DNA of 6,599 nt, taken from the NCBI GenBank assembly GCA_026785795.1, contig JAJAZJ010000096.1:1-6599 (forward strand), given 5' to 3'. Both the position numbers and the translations under genes were made by a program. The notes beneath the pieces were generated by a model. It saw nothing but the letters and a program-made list of their open reading frames with translations, searched no databases and was not told where the DNA came from. Below, in pieces: positions 1-6,306 of the stretch. Every line of letters begins with the position of its first letter. Position 1 is the first letter of the stretch. The stretch is from Pseudoxanthomonas sp. (GTDB lineage Bacteria > Pseudomonadota > Gammaproteobacteria > Xanthomonadales > Xanthomonadaceae).

Positions 1-419
1 ATACGTTATCCATTGCGGCCGCCCGCGTGATCGCGGTCGCAGCCAGCTCTCAGTCCACTGCGACTGCGCAGACGCGGACTACCGAAGCTCCCAAGGCTGC
101 AGGCATAGAGCCCGACGAAATTGATGCCCGGCAGCGGGCGAAGGCTGACGCCGCCGCGCACCCGGCTCCTGCCTCGCCGCCGGCCCGCGCCAGGCCAGCA
201 GCGACGACACCAGCCGCATCAGCCGGCAAGGTGATGGGGCCTTCCCCGTCGGGACCGCAAAAGTACGAAACCGCCGAGTGCGGCACCCCCGAAAAGCCGA
301 TCACGTGTTGCACCCAGGGCGTCGGACCGGCGGCAAGCTGCAACCTGTTCATCCTGCTATGCAACGAGGGCGGAGGCACGGGAAAGGGAGATGGCGGCGA
401 TGCCATCTGCGTGAACTGA
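1..419 (+). CDS. Hypothetical Ala/Pro-rich, Cys-rich protein, probably secreted (5' end outside window)
   Basis: I do not recognise this protein. The frame is open from base 3 to the TGA at 417-419 and runs off the left edge, so the true start is probably upstream. The only early in-window start, GTG at 27, has no Shine-Dalgarno sequence before it. Just before and after that GTG comes a small-hydrophobic run (LSIAAARVIAVAA) followed by STATA-Q, which would suit a signal peptide with AxA-type cleavage. Numbered from the GTG at 27, residues about 40-70 are an Ala/Pro-rich, low-complexity linker. Residues 85-128 hold six cysteines (85, 94, 95, 105, 112, 128) with a Gly-rich stretch before the last one. 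An even number of cysteines in so short a domain suggests disulfides and export, but this is inference. The composition is biased, so a spurious frame cannot be excluded. The minus-strand frame across the same bases looks worse. Confidence 0.5.
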   Translation, partial: TLSIAAARVIAVAASSQSTATAQTRTTEAPKAAGIEPDEIDARQRAKADAAAHPAPASPPARARPAATTPAASAGKVMGPSPSGPQKYETAECGTPEKPITCCTQGVGPAASCNLFILLCNEGGGTGKGDGGDAICVN

Positions 420-435
420 TGTAATTGCGTGGTCA

Positions 436-468
436 GGCCGGGGAGGGCGGATGCGCGTCTCCTCGGCC
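436..468 (+). terminator. GC-rich hairpin after the Cys-rich gene (weak terminator candidate)
   Basis: Bases 436-446 can pair with 458-468 in an 11-bp stem (nine Watson-Crick pairs, two G-T) around an 11-base loop, starting 17 bases after the upstream stop codon. No T-run follows, so this is not a classical Rho-independent terminator. It may be an mRNA 3'-end structure, or a chance stem in GC-rich DNA. Confidence 0.3.
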
Positions 469-507
469 AGTAGTTGGCGAAATCGCAGTTCCTGAGATGC
501 ACACCGG

Positions 508-516
508 TTATCCACA
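508..516 (+). promoter_or_regulatory. DnaA box (TTATCCACA) upstream of dnaB
   Basis: TTATCCACA matches the strict DnaA-box consensus TTATNCACA at every position, in the form bound tightly by E. coli DnaA. It lies 90 bases before the dnaB start. A second, degenerate copy (TTATCTGCA, two mismatches) starts 12 bases later at 520 in the same orientation, roughly one helical turn away. I found no other perfect match by eye on either strand of the window. The match is seen directly; control of dnaB by the initiator DnaA is inference. Confidence 0.5.
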
Positions 517-535
517 TACTTATCTGCAACACCTT

Positions 536-544
536 TGAGCTAAT
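536..544 (+). promoter_or_regulatory. Weak candidate extended -10 element for dnaB
   Basis: TG at 536-537, one base, then GCTAAT at 539-544 resembles an extended -10 element (four of six hexamer bases match TATAAT). A -35 element at normal spacing would fall at about 516-521 and is poor. If real, the DnaA box at 508-516 would abut the -35 region, and transcription would start near 551. Confidence 0.2.
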
Positions 545-553
545 GGGGCTAGC

Positions 554-607
554 ATGACGAGTCGCACACCACGCCGCGAGCCGGCTCCAGGATCCTTGAC
601 CATCTGA
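554..607 (+). CDS. Possible 17-codon leader ORF overlapping the dnaB start
   Basis: ATG at 554 opens a 17-codon frame, MTSRTPRREPAPGSLTI, which stops at TGA 605-607. The last A of this stop is the first base of the dnaB ATG (TGATG), a classic arrangement for translational coupling. GGGG at 545-548, five bases before the ATG, is a modest Shine-Dalgarno candidate. The dnaB start itself has only AGGA at 589-592, 14 bases away, which is too far to be efficient, so coupling would make sense. The peptide matches nothing I know and may matter only as a translated leader. The overlap could be chance. Confidence 0.3.
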   Translation: MTSRTPRREPAPGSLTI

Positions 608-2001
608 TGTCTGCACGCCCCGGTTTCCGCTATGACCAGCACGATGCCCGCATTGAACAACTGCGCGTGCCGCCACACTCCATCGAGGCCGAGCAGGCGG
701 TGCTGGGTGGGCTGATGCTGGCGCCCGAGGCCTATGACCGCATCAACGACAAGCTTAACGATGTCGATTTCTACCGTCGTGATCACCAGTTGATCTACCG
801 CGCCATCAGCGAGCTGGCCGAGAAGAACCGGCCCTACGATGCGGTCACCCTGGGCGAGTGGTTCGAATCGCAGGGCCAGATTGAGCAGGTGGCGGGCGGC
901 GCTTACCTGGTGGAGCTGGCCAGCACCACGCCGTCCGCGGCCAACATCACGGCCTACGCCGAGATCGTTCGCGACAAGGCGGTGATGCGCCAATTGATCG
1001 AAGTGGGCACCGCGATCATCAACGACGGCTTCCAGCCCGATGGCCGCGACAGCGCCGAGCTGCTGGCCAAGGCCGAGCAGGAGGTGTTTGCCATCGCCGA
1101 GGCGGGCGCCCGCGGGCGCACCGATTTCACCGCGGTCAATGCCGCACTTAAGGATGCGTTCGAGGTCCTGCAAAGCCGCTTCGAGAGCGGCGGCAGTATC
1201 ACCGGGCTGCCCACCGGCTACCACGAGTTCGACGAGATGACCGCGGGGCTGCAGCCTACTGACCTGGTGATCCTGGCGGCGCGCCCGGCCATGGGCAAGA
1301 CCACGCTGGCGCTGAACATCGCCGAGTACGCGGCGATCAAATCGAAGAAGGCGGTGGCGGTGTTCTCGATGGAAATGTCCGCCTCGCAGCTGGCCCTGCG
1401 CCTGATCTCCTCCAACGGCCGGGTCAACGCCAATCGCCTGCGCACCGGCCAGCTGGAGGACGAGGACTGGAGCCGGGTGACCGGGGCCATCCGCATGCTC
1501 AAGGAAACCAAGATCTTCATCGACGACACCCCGGCGCTGTCTCCCGACGTGCTGCGCTCCAAGGCCCGGCGCCTGAAGCGCGAGCATGACCTTGGCCTGA
1601 TCGTCATCGACTACCTGCAGCTGATGGCGGTGCCCGGCAACAGTGAGAACCGGGCCACCGAGATCTCCGAGATTTCGCGCTCGCTCAAGGCCCTGGCCAA
1701 GGAGCTGAACGTGCCGGTGATGGCGCTGTCGCAACTCAACCGCTCGCTGGAAACGCGCACCGACAAACGCCCGGTGATGGCCGACCTGCGCGAGTCGGGC
1801 GCCATCGAACAGGATGCCGATGTCATCGTCTTCATCTACCGCGATGAGTACTACCACAAGGATTCCGCCGACGCCGGCCTGGCCGAGGTGATCATCGGCA
1901 AGCAGCGTAACGGACCCACCGGCTCGCTCAAGCTCAAGTTCTTCGGCGAGTACACCCGTTTCGACAACCTGGCGCGCGACGCGGTGGGCAGCTTCGAATA
2001 A
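607..2001 (+). CDS. dnaB: Replicative DNA helicase DnaB
   Basis: DnaB is the hexameric 5'-3' helicase that unwinds the chromosome at the replication fork and recruits DnaG primase. At 464 residues it is close to the 471 of E. coli DnaB. The N-terminal domain (about 20-125, starting near PPHSIEAEQAVLGG) is followed by a linker and a RecA-like ATPase domain (about 190-455). Visible motifs are Walker A ARPAMGKTT with K231 and T232, the catalytic-type E256 in SMEMS, Walker B LIVIDYLQLM with D335, and the late GKQRNGPTG with arginine-finger candidate R434. No intein interrupts the Walker A site, a common insertion point in this family. ATG 607 is the only usable start: the frame closes at TAG 550-552 with no ATG or GTG between. 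MSARPGF also fits my memory of Xanthomonadaceae DnaB N-termini. The ribosome binding site is weak and may depend on the overlapping leader ORF. Confidence 0.98.
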   Translation: MSARPGFRYDQHDARIEQLRVPPHSIEAEQAVLGGLMLAPEAYDRINDKLNDVDFYRRDHQLIYRAISELAEKNRPYDAVTLGEWFESQGQIEQVAGGAYLVELASTTPSAANITAYAEIVRDKAVMRQLIEVGTAIINDGFQPDGRDSAELLAKAEQEVFAIAEAGARGRTDFTAVNAALKDAFEVLQSRFESGGSITGLPTGYHEFDEMTAGLQPTDLVILAARPAMGKTTLALNIAEYAAIKSKKAVAVFSMEMSASQLALRLISSNGRVNANRLRTGQLEDEDWSRVTGAIRMLKETKIFIDDTPALSPDVLRSKARRLKREHDLGLIVIDYLQLMAVPGNSENRATEISEISRSLKALAKELNVPVMALSQLNRSLETRTDKRPVMADLRESGAIEQDADVIVFIYRDEYYHKDSADAGLAEVIIGKQRNGPTGSLKLKFFGEYTRFDNLARDAVGSFE

Positions 2002-2012
2002 CGGTAGGCGGC

Positions 2013-2018
2013 TACAAT
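2013..2018 (+). promoter_or_regulatory. Candidate -10 element (TACAAT) for a leaderless alr mRNA
   Basis: TACAAT matches the sigma70 -10 consensus TATAAT at five of six bases and ends six bases before the alr ATG at 2025. Transcription normally starts about seven bases after this hexamer, so the mRNA would begin at or beside the A of the start codon. No convincing -35 element lies 16-18 bases upstream (around 1989-1996), so strength is uncertain. Weak -35 elements and leaderless transcripts are known in xanthomonads. Confidence 0.45.
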
Positions 2019-2024
2019 CGCGCC

Positions 2025-3200
2025 ATGCCCAGTCCGCCTTCTTTCCCCGAAGCCAGCCAGCACCCGGCTTACCGGGCCGAGGCCAGCGACCGCCCCGCCC
2101 GCATCCGCGTGGACCTGGACGCGCTGGCCCACAACCTGCATGCGCTGCAGCGCCAGGCCGGCGTGCCGGTGCTGGGCGTGGTCAAGGCCAACGCCTACGG
2201 CCATGGCCTGGTGCCGGTGGCCCTGCACTTGCAGGCACAGGGCATCGCCCAGCTGGGCGTGGCCTTCGTCGAGGAGGGCATCGCGCTGCGCCGTGCCGGC
2301 GTGCACATCCCGATCCTGGTCATGGGCGGCATCCACGCACCGCAGGTGGGGCAGTTCCTTGCCCACGAACTGGAGGTGACGGTGTCCTCCATCGACAAGC
2401 TGCGCCAGGTGGAGCAGGCGGCCGAATCGATGGGAAGGCAAGCGGTGATCCACCTGAAGCTGGACACCGGCATGGAGCGGATCGGCGTGCACAGCGAGAA
2501 TGCCGCACCGTTCATCGACGCCGCGATGGCTTCGCCCTGGTGCACGGTGAAGGGCGTGTACTCGCACCTGGCCTGCGCCGACGATCCTGGCTCGCCCATG
2601 ACCGGCGAGCAGCTGCAGCGCTTCCTGGCGGCGTGCGAACGCTTCGACCGGATCGGCGCGCCCATGCCGCTCCGGCACCTGGCCAACTCGGGCGGCATAT
2701 TGCACTTCCCCGAGACCTGCCTGGACATGGTGCGCCCGGGGATCACCCTGTACGGGGTGTTGCCTGACCCTGCATCCATCGCAGCCGTGCCGCTACGCCC
2801 GGTGCTGTCGCTGGTCACCAAGGTGGTGTACTTCAAGGTGGTGAAGGCCGGGCGCAGCGTCAGCTATGGCGCCACCTGGACGACGCAGCGGGACACGCGG
2901 ATCATCACGTTGCCGATCGGCTACGGCGATGGCTATCCAAGATCGCTGTCCTCGCGCGGGGAAGTGCTGGTACGCGGGCAGCGCCGGCCAATCGTCGGAC
3001 GCGTGTGCATGGACCAGTTCATGGTGGATATTGGCCCGGACGGCACCGCTTACAACGGGGACGAGGTGGTGCTGATCGGGGTGCAGGAAGGTGCCACCTT
3101 GAGCTGCGAAGCCGTGGCCCTGGCGGCGGGCACCATTCCCTACGAAATCCTGACCGGTCTCAACGAACGCATCCCGCGCGAGTACCTGGTCAGCACTTGA
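2025..3200 (+). CDS. alr: Alanine racemase
   Basis: This is a PLP-dependent, cytoplasmic alanine racemase that interconverts L- and D-alanine and supplies D-Ala to Ddl for the peptidoglycan stem peptide. At 391 residues it is slightly longer than the usual 355-380, because of about 25 Pro/Ser/Ala-rich residues before the first strand (RIRVDLDAL). The PLP lysine is K54 in VVKANAYGHG. K145 (HLKLDTGMERIG) matches the carbamylated lysine of the Geobacillus enzyme, and R152 the arginine near the PLP phenolate. H181 lies in YSHLACAD, R237 in MVRPG, catalytic Y281 in SYGATW, and C328-M329-D330 in GRVCMDQF. No signal peptide is visible, which argues against a periplasmic broad-specificity racemase. 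ATG 2025 is chosen because the next in-frame candidate, GTG 2109, would remove the start of the barrel. The Shine-Dalgarno sequence is poor. It follows dnaB by 23 bases and may share its transcript as well as use its own promoter. Confidence 0.96.
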   Translation: MPSPPSFPEASQHPAYRAEASDRPARIRVDLDALAHNLHALQRQAGVPVLGVVKANAYGHGLVPVALHLQAQGIAQLGVAFVEEGIALRRAGVHIPILVMGGIHAPQVGQFLAHELEVTVSSIDKLRQVEQAAESMGRQAVIHLKLDTGMERIGVHSENAAPFIDAAMASPWCTVKGVYSHLACADDPGSPMTGEQLQRFLAACERFDRIGAPMPLRHLANSGGILHFPETCLDMVRPGITLYGVLPDPASIAAVPLRPVLSLVTKVVYFKVVKAGRSVSYGATWTTQRDTRIITLPIGYGDGYPRSLSSRGEVLVRGQRRPIVGRVCMDQFMVDIGPDGTAYNGDEVVLIGVQEGATLSCEAVALAAGTIPYEILTGLNERIPREYLVST

Positions 3201-3221
3201 TCGCGGCGGCAACGAACAGCG

Positions 3222-3244
3222 CCCTGCGGCCGTTCGCTGCAGGG
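3222..3244 (+). terminator. Small GC hairpin after alr (weak)
   Basis: CCCTGC (3222-3227) can pair with GCAGGG (3239-3244) across an 11-base loop. Two competing stems use the same region: CGAAC 3213-3217 with GTTCG 3232-3236, and CAGCG 3217-3221 with CGCTG 3235-3239. No T-run follows, so strong intrinsic termination is unlikely and phrB may be read from the alr transcript. Confidence 0.25.
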
Positions 3245-3267
3245 GCCGGATCGGGTTCAACGTGAAT

Positions 3268-3273
3268 GGAGGG
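3268..3273 (+). promoter_or_regulatory. Shine-Dalgarno sequence that fixes the GTG start of phrB
   Basis: GGAGGG lies eight bases before GTG 3282. It supports the GTG over the nearby ATGs at 3266 and 3289, both of which are out of frame with the photolyase. Confidence 0.75.
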
Positions 3274-3281
3274 CAGGACAG

Positions 3282-4712
3282 GTGCCGAATGCAATCGTGT
3301 GGTTTCGCAATGACCTGAGGCTGGCCGACAACCCGGCCCTGCGGGCGGCACTGGACGGCGGCTTCCACCCCATTCCGGTCTATGTCCATGCGCCGGAAGA
3401 GGAGGGCGAGTGGGCGCCCGGCGCAGCCTCTGACAGCTGGCGGCACCACTCCCTGTGCAGGCTGGATGCCGATCTGCGCCAACGCGGCTCTCGGCTTCTG
3501 CTGCGCCGCGGGCCTAGCCAGCAGGCCTTGCAGGCATTGGTGGAACAGACTTCCGCAGCGGCGGTGTTCTGGAACCGCAAGTACGAACCCGCGACCCAGC
3601 CGCGCGATGCGGCCATAAAACAGGCGCTGCGCAGTGGCGACGTGCAGGTGGAAAGCTTCAATGCAGCCCTGCTGTTCGAGCCGTGGTCTCTTGCTACCCA
3701 GCAGGGCGGCCCCTACAAGGTATTCACCCCGTTCTGGCGCACTGCACTGGGGCAGTGGCGCATGCCGGCGCTGGTGGACGCACCTGACCGCCTGCCGGAA
3801 GTGTCCCCTGCGCTACCCAGCGTAGCGCTGGATGCGCTGGAGCTGTCGCCGGCACTGGAGTGGGGCAAGGGCTTCTGGGAGCACTGGCAGCCCGGCGAAG
3901 CGGGCGCGCACCAGGCGCTGGAAGTCTTCATCGACGGTGCGCGGCAGGGCTATCGAAGCGACCGCGACCGCCCGGACCGGGTAGGGACCTCGCTGGTTTC
4001 GCCGCATCTGCATTTCGGCGAGATCGCGCCGTGGCGCATATGCGCGGAGCTGGAGCCATCGCGCACCGCCGCCAACAGCGCCGACATGGACAGCTACGTG
4101 CGCGAGCTGGGCTGGCGTGAGTTCGCCTACCACCTGCTGCATCACTTTCCCAATACCACTACCCGCAATCTCAATCCGCGCTTCGAGCATTTCGACTGGG
4201 CGAAAGAAGACCGGCAGCAGCTGCAGGCCTGGCAGCAGGGTCGCACCGGGGTGCCCATCGTGGACGCCGGCATGCGCCAGCTGTGGCACACCGGCTATAT
4301 GCACAACCGGGTGCGCATGATCGTGGGCAGCTGGCTGACCAAGCACATGCGCCAGCACTGGCTGCACGGCGCGCGCTGGTTCTGGGATACGCTGGTTGAT
4401 GCAGACCTGGCCAGCAACACCCTGGGCTGGCAGTGGGTGGCAGGCACCGGCGCGGATGCCGCGCCCTATTTCCGCGTGTTCAATCCGGTCACCCAGGCGC
4501 GGAAGTTTGATCCGGATGCGGTATACATCACCCGGTGGGTGCCAGAACTGACAGGCCTGCCGGTGCAGGCGCGTTTCGCCCCCTGGCTGGAACCCGACCT
4601 TGCGCAGCGGCTGGCGCCGGCCTATCCCGGCCAACCCATGGTGGACCTCGCCGCCGGGCGTGATGCGGCGCTGGCCGCGTACAAACAGTGCGCCCCGGAG
4701 CCGTCGCGTTGA
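3282..4712 (+). CDS. phrB: Deoxyribodipyrimidine photolyase (class I CPD photolyase)
   Basis: This FAD enzyme uses blue or near-UV light to split cyclobutane pyrimidine dimers in DNA. At 476 residues it matches E. coli PhrB (472). The N-terminal antenna-binding Rossmann domain starts at once (IVWFRNDLRLADNPAL), and a helical FAD/DNA domain fills about residues 205-470. The electron-transfer triad is complete: W306 (FDWAKED), W360 (QHWLHGARWFW) and W383 (GWQWVAGTG), aligned with W306, W359 and W382 of E. coli. N379 matches the Asn beside flavin N5 in E. coli, and YVRELGWREF contains the expected substrate-contact Glu. The signatures TGVPIVDAGMRQL, HNRVRMIV and DAAPYFRVFNP are all present. None of the features I associate with (6-4) or Fe-S photolyases is evident. 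The antenna is probably a folate (MTHF), by family. GTG 3282 is set by a strong Shine-Dalgarno sequence. The gene stands 81 bases after alr and 47 before the acyltransferase. No SOS-type operator is evident. Confidence 0.96.
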   Translation: MPNAIVWFRNDLRLADNPALRAALDGGFHPIPVYVHAPEEEGEWAPGAASDSWRHHSLCRLDADLRQRGSRLLLRRGPSQQALQALVEQTSAAAVFWNRKYEPATQPRDAAIKQALRSGDVQVESFNAALLFEPWSLATQQGGPYKVFTPFWRTALGQWRMPALVDAPDRLPEVSPALPSVALDALELSPALEWGKGFWEHWQPGEAGAHQALEVFIDGARQGYRSDRDRPDRVGTSLVSPHLHFGEIAPWRICAELEPSRTAANSADMDSYVRELGWREFAYHLLHHFPNTTTRNLNPRFEHFDWAKEDRQQLQAWQQGRTGVPIVDAGMRQLWHTGYMHNRVRMIVGSWLTKHMRQHWLHGARWFWDTLVDADLASNTLGWQWVAGTGADAAPYFRVFNPVTQARKFDPDAVYITRWVPELTGLPVQARFAPWLEPDLAQRLAPAYPGQPMVDLAAGRDAALAAYKQCAPEPSR

Positions 4713-4748
4713 CCCCTTCGCGGCCGCGTGTTTCACTCGCCCGGGGAG

Positions 4749-4753
4749 AGGAG
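4749..4753 (+). promoter_or_regulatory. Shine-Dalgarno sequence that fixes the acyltransferase start
   Basis: AGGAG sits six bases before ATG 4760, within a purine-rich GGGGAGAGGAGAA stretch. It rules in ATG 4760 over the in-frame upstream ATG at 4688, which lies inside phrB and has no such site. Confidence 0.8.
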
Positions 4754-4759
4754 AACACG

Positions 4760-6229
4760 ATGGCAACGACCAAGGCGCCGCGCAAGCCGCGCAGGGAACC
4801 CATGTCGCGGGTCGATACCGCATGGCTGCGGATGGAGCGCCCCACCAACCCAATGATGATCACTGGGGTGCTGATGCTGGATGAGCCCATGACCCTGCAG
4901 AAGCTCAAGCAGGTGGTCAGGAAGCGATTCCTTTCCTACCCGCGGTTCCTGCAGAAGGCAGTGGATACACCAACAGGAGCCTCGTGGGTGGAGGACGAAA
5001 ACTTCGACCTGGACTGGCATGTGCGCATCACCGCCCTGCCGGGCCGCAGCGATCCGAAGTCGGAGAAGAAGGCCTTCGAACGCTTTGTCAGCCAGCTGGC
5101 GTCCTCGCCGTTGGATAAATCCAAGCCGCTTTGGCAATTCCACCTGATTGAAAAATATGGCGGTGGTTCGGCACTGGTCACCCGTATCCACCACAGCTAT
5201 GCCGACGGCATAGCCCTGGTGCAGGTGCTGCTTTCACTGACCGACACCGAGCGCAAGCCAGGCAAGGACAGCAGCCTGCGTGCCGCCTGGCTGAAGCAGG
5301 ACGGCACACGCGTGGCACGCCGGGTCGGCGCGGTGGACCGCTACATGAAGCTGGGCGGCCAGATGCTGGGCAAGGGCATGCAGATGTACCGCGACCCCAC
5401 CCTGGCCACCATGCTGGCCAAGGAAGGTGGGGAAATTGGTCGCGAGCTGGTGGCCGCAGTGGCACTGTCCGATGACCCGCCCAGTATGCTTCGCGGTAAG
5501 CTGGGGGTCAGCAAGCGCGTGGCCTGGGCCGAGCCGCTGGACCTGGATGAAGTGAAGGCGGTTGGCCGGGCCTGCGACTGTACGGTCAACGATGTGCTCA
5601 TGGCCGCTGCGGCCGGCGCGCTGCGCGGCTACATGCTGGAGCGTGGCGAGCGCCTGGACGGTGTGACCCTGCGGGCCACGGTGCCGGTCAACCTGCGCCC
5701 GCTGGAGCATGCCAAAAAACTGGGCAACCACTTCGGCCTAGTGTTCTTGGAGCTGCCGGTCGGGGAAGACAACCCGATCCGCCGCGTGGAGCGGGTGGCT
5801 AAGTGCATGAACGACCTTAAGAATTCTCGTCAAGCCATCGTTGCATACGGACTTTTAGCCGCGCTTGGAATGGCCCCGGCCGCGGTGCAGGGGGTAGCGC
5901 TTGAGTTGTTCAGCCGCAAGGCCACGGCGGTCGCCACCAACGTGCCCGGGCCGCAGCAGCCGCTGTATCTCGGCGGCAGTCTGATGCGCGAGATGATGTT
6001 CTGGGTACCGCAGACGGGCTCCATCGGCATCGGCATTTCCATCATGAGCTACAACAACCGCGTGCATTTCGGGCTGATCGCCGATGCCAAGCTGGTTCCG
6101 GACCCGGACGCAGTGATCCAGCGCTTTGGTCCCGAATTCGAAAAGTTGCTGTACCTGTCCCTAATGGGAAACTGGGAACATTGCCTGGATTCTGACCGGG
6201 CCACGGGCCTGGTGCCCGCCCTTGACTGA
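4760..6229 (+). CDS. Wax ester synthase/diacylglycerol O-acyltransferase family protein (WS/DGAT)
   Basis: Members of this family transfer an acyl group from acyl-CoA to diacylglycerol or a long-chain alcohol, making triacylglycerol or wax ester at the inner face of the cytoplasmic membrane. The 489-residue length is typical. The N-terminus has the family opening MSRVDTAWLRMERPTNPM (about 15-32). PLDKSKPLWQFHLI precedes the catalytic HHxxxDG motif, H144-H145-S-Y-A-D149-G150, which is intact; the second His is the expected general base. Later family signatures are VTLRATVPVNLRP (about residue 308), GNHFGLVFLELPV, and NVPGPQQPLYLGG (N394-P398) in the C-terminal WS/DGAT domain. No signal peptide or clear transmembrane helix is seen. 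ATG 4760 is chosen for its strong Shine-Dalgarno site; a frame extension to 4688 overlaps phrB and lacks one. Substrate cannot be told from sequence: wax ester, TAG or another acyl acceptor are all possible. A co-transcript with phrB is plausible (47-base gap). Confidence 0.93.
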   Translation: MATTKAPRKPRREPMSRVDTAWLRMERPTNPMMITGVLMLDEPMTLQKLKQVVRKRFLSYPRFLQKAVDTPTGASWVEDENFDLDWHVRITALPGRSDPKSEKKAFERFVSQLASSPLDKSKPLWQFHLIEKYGGGSALVTRIHHSYADGIALVQVLLSLTDTERKPGKDSSLRAAWLKQDGTRVARRVGAVDRYMKLGGQMLGKGMQMYRDPTLATMLAKEGGEIGRELVAAVALSDDPPSMLRGKLGVSKRVAWAEPLDLDEVKAVGRACDCTVNDVLMAAAAGALRGYMLERGERLDGVTLRATVPVNLRPLEHAKKLGNHFGLVFLELPVGEDNPIRRVERVAKCMNDLKNSRQAIVAYGLLAALGMAPAAVQGVALELFSRKATAVATNVPGPQQPLYLGGSLMREMMFWVPQTGSIGIGISIMSYNNRVHFGLIADAKLVPDPDAVIQRFGPEFEKLLYLSLMGNWEHCLDSDRATGLVPALD

Positions 6230-6260
6230 GTCGCTTGGCTCAGGTTGAGAAGGTTTCACT

Positions 6261-6290
6261 CAGCGTTACAGACGCTGCGTATCGTTGTGT
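6261..6290 (+). terminator. Candidate intrinsic terminator after the acyltransferase gene
   Basis: CAGCGT (6261-6266) and ACGCTG (6272-6277) form a perfect 6-bp stem with a 5-base loop. A mildly T-rich tail (CGTATCGTTGTGT, 6278-6290) follows, 31 bases after the stop codon of the acyltransferase. The stem is short and the tail is interrupted, so efficiency is doubtful. A smaller stem (CTGAG 6226-6230 with CTCAG 6239-6243) overlaps the stop codon. Confidence 0.4.
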
Positions 6291-6306
6291 AGCTGAATTC
6301 ACTACC

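Noticed and set aside
6..14. TTATCCATT as a further DnaA box
   Set aside because: It fails the consensus at the last two positions and lies inside the Cys-rich reading frame.
27..29. GTG 27 as the true start of the Cys-rich gene
   Set aside because: No ribosome binding site precedes it, it would cut into the hydrophobic run, and the frame is open to the window edge.
1279..1305. Intein insertion at the dnaB Walker A site
   Set aside because: Checked because it is a common intein site in dnaB; the motif ARPAMGKTT is uninterrupted.
520..1857. 445-codon open frame on the minus strand across dnaB
   Set aside because: It is the antisense shadow of dnaB, as expected in GC-rich coding DNA; its product is rich in His/Arg/Gln/Gly repeats with no recognisable motif.
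1851..2705. 284-codon minus-strand frame across alr
   Set aside because: Antisense shadow of a clearly real alr, with no ribosome binding site or family motif.
4688..4759. In-frame N-terminal extension of the acyltransferase from ATG 4688
   Set aside because: It overlaps the end of phrB, has no Shine-Dalgarno site and adds residues unlike the family; ATG 4760 has a strong site.
3813..4853. 346-codon minus-strand frame across phrB
   Set aside because: Antisense shadow; low-complexity composition, and it spans the phrB-acyltransferase junction without regard to either gene.
6289..6305. GTAG...CTAC dyad as a Stenotrophomonas SMAG (GTAG) repetitive element
   Set aside because: It has the GTAG end, but the arms are only 4 bp and the centre is AT-rich (TGAATTCA), unlike the GC-rich stems of those elements; only one copy is seen.
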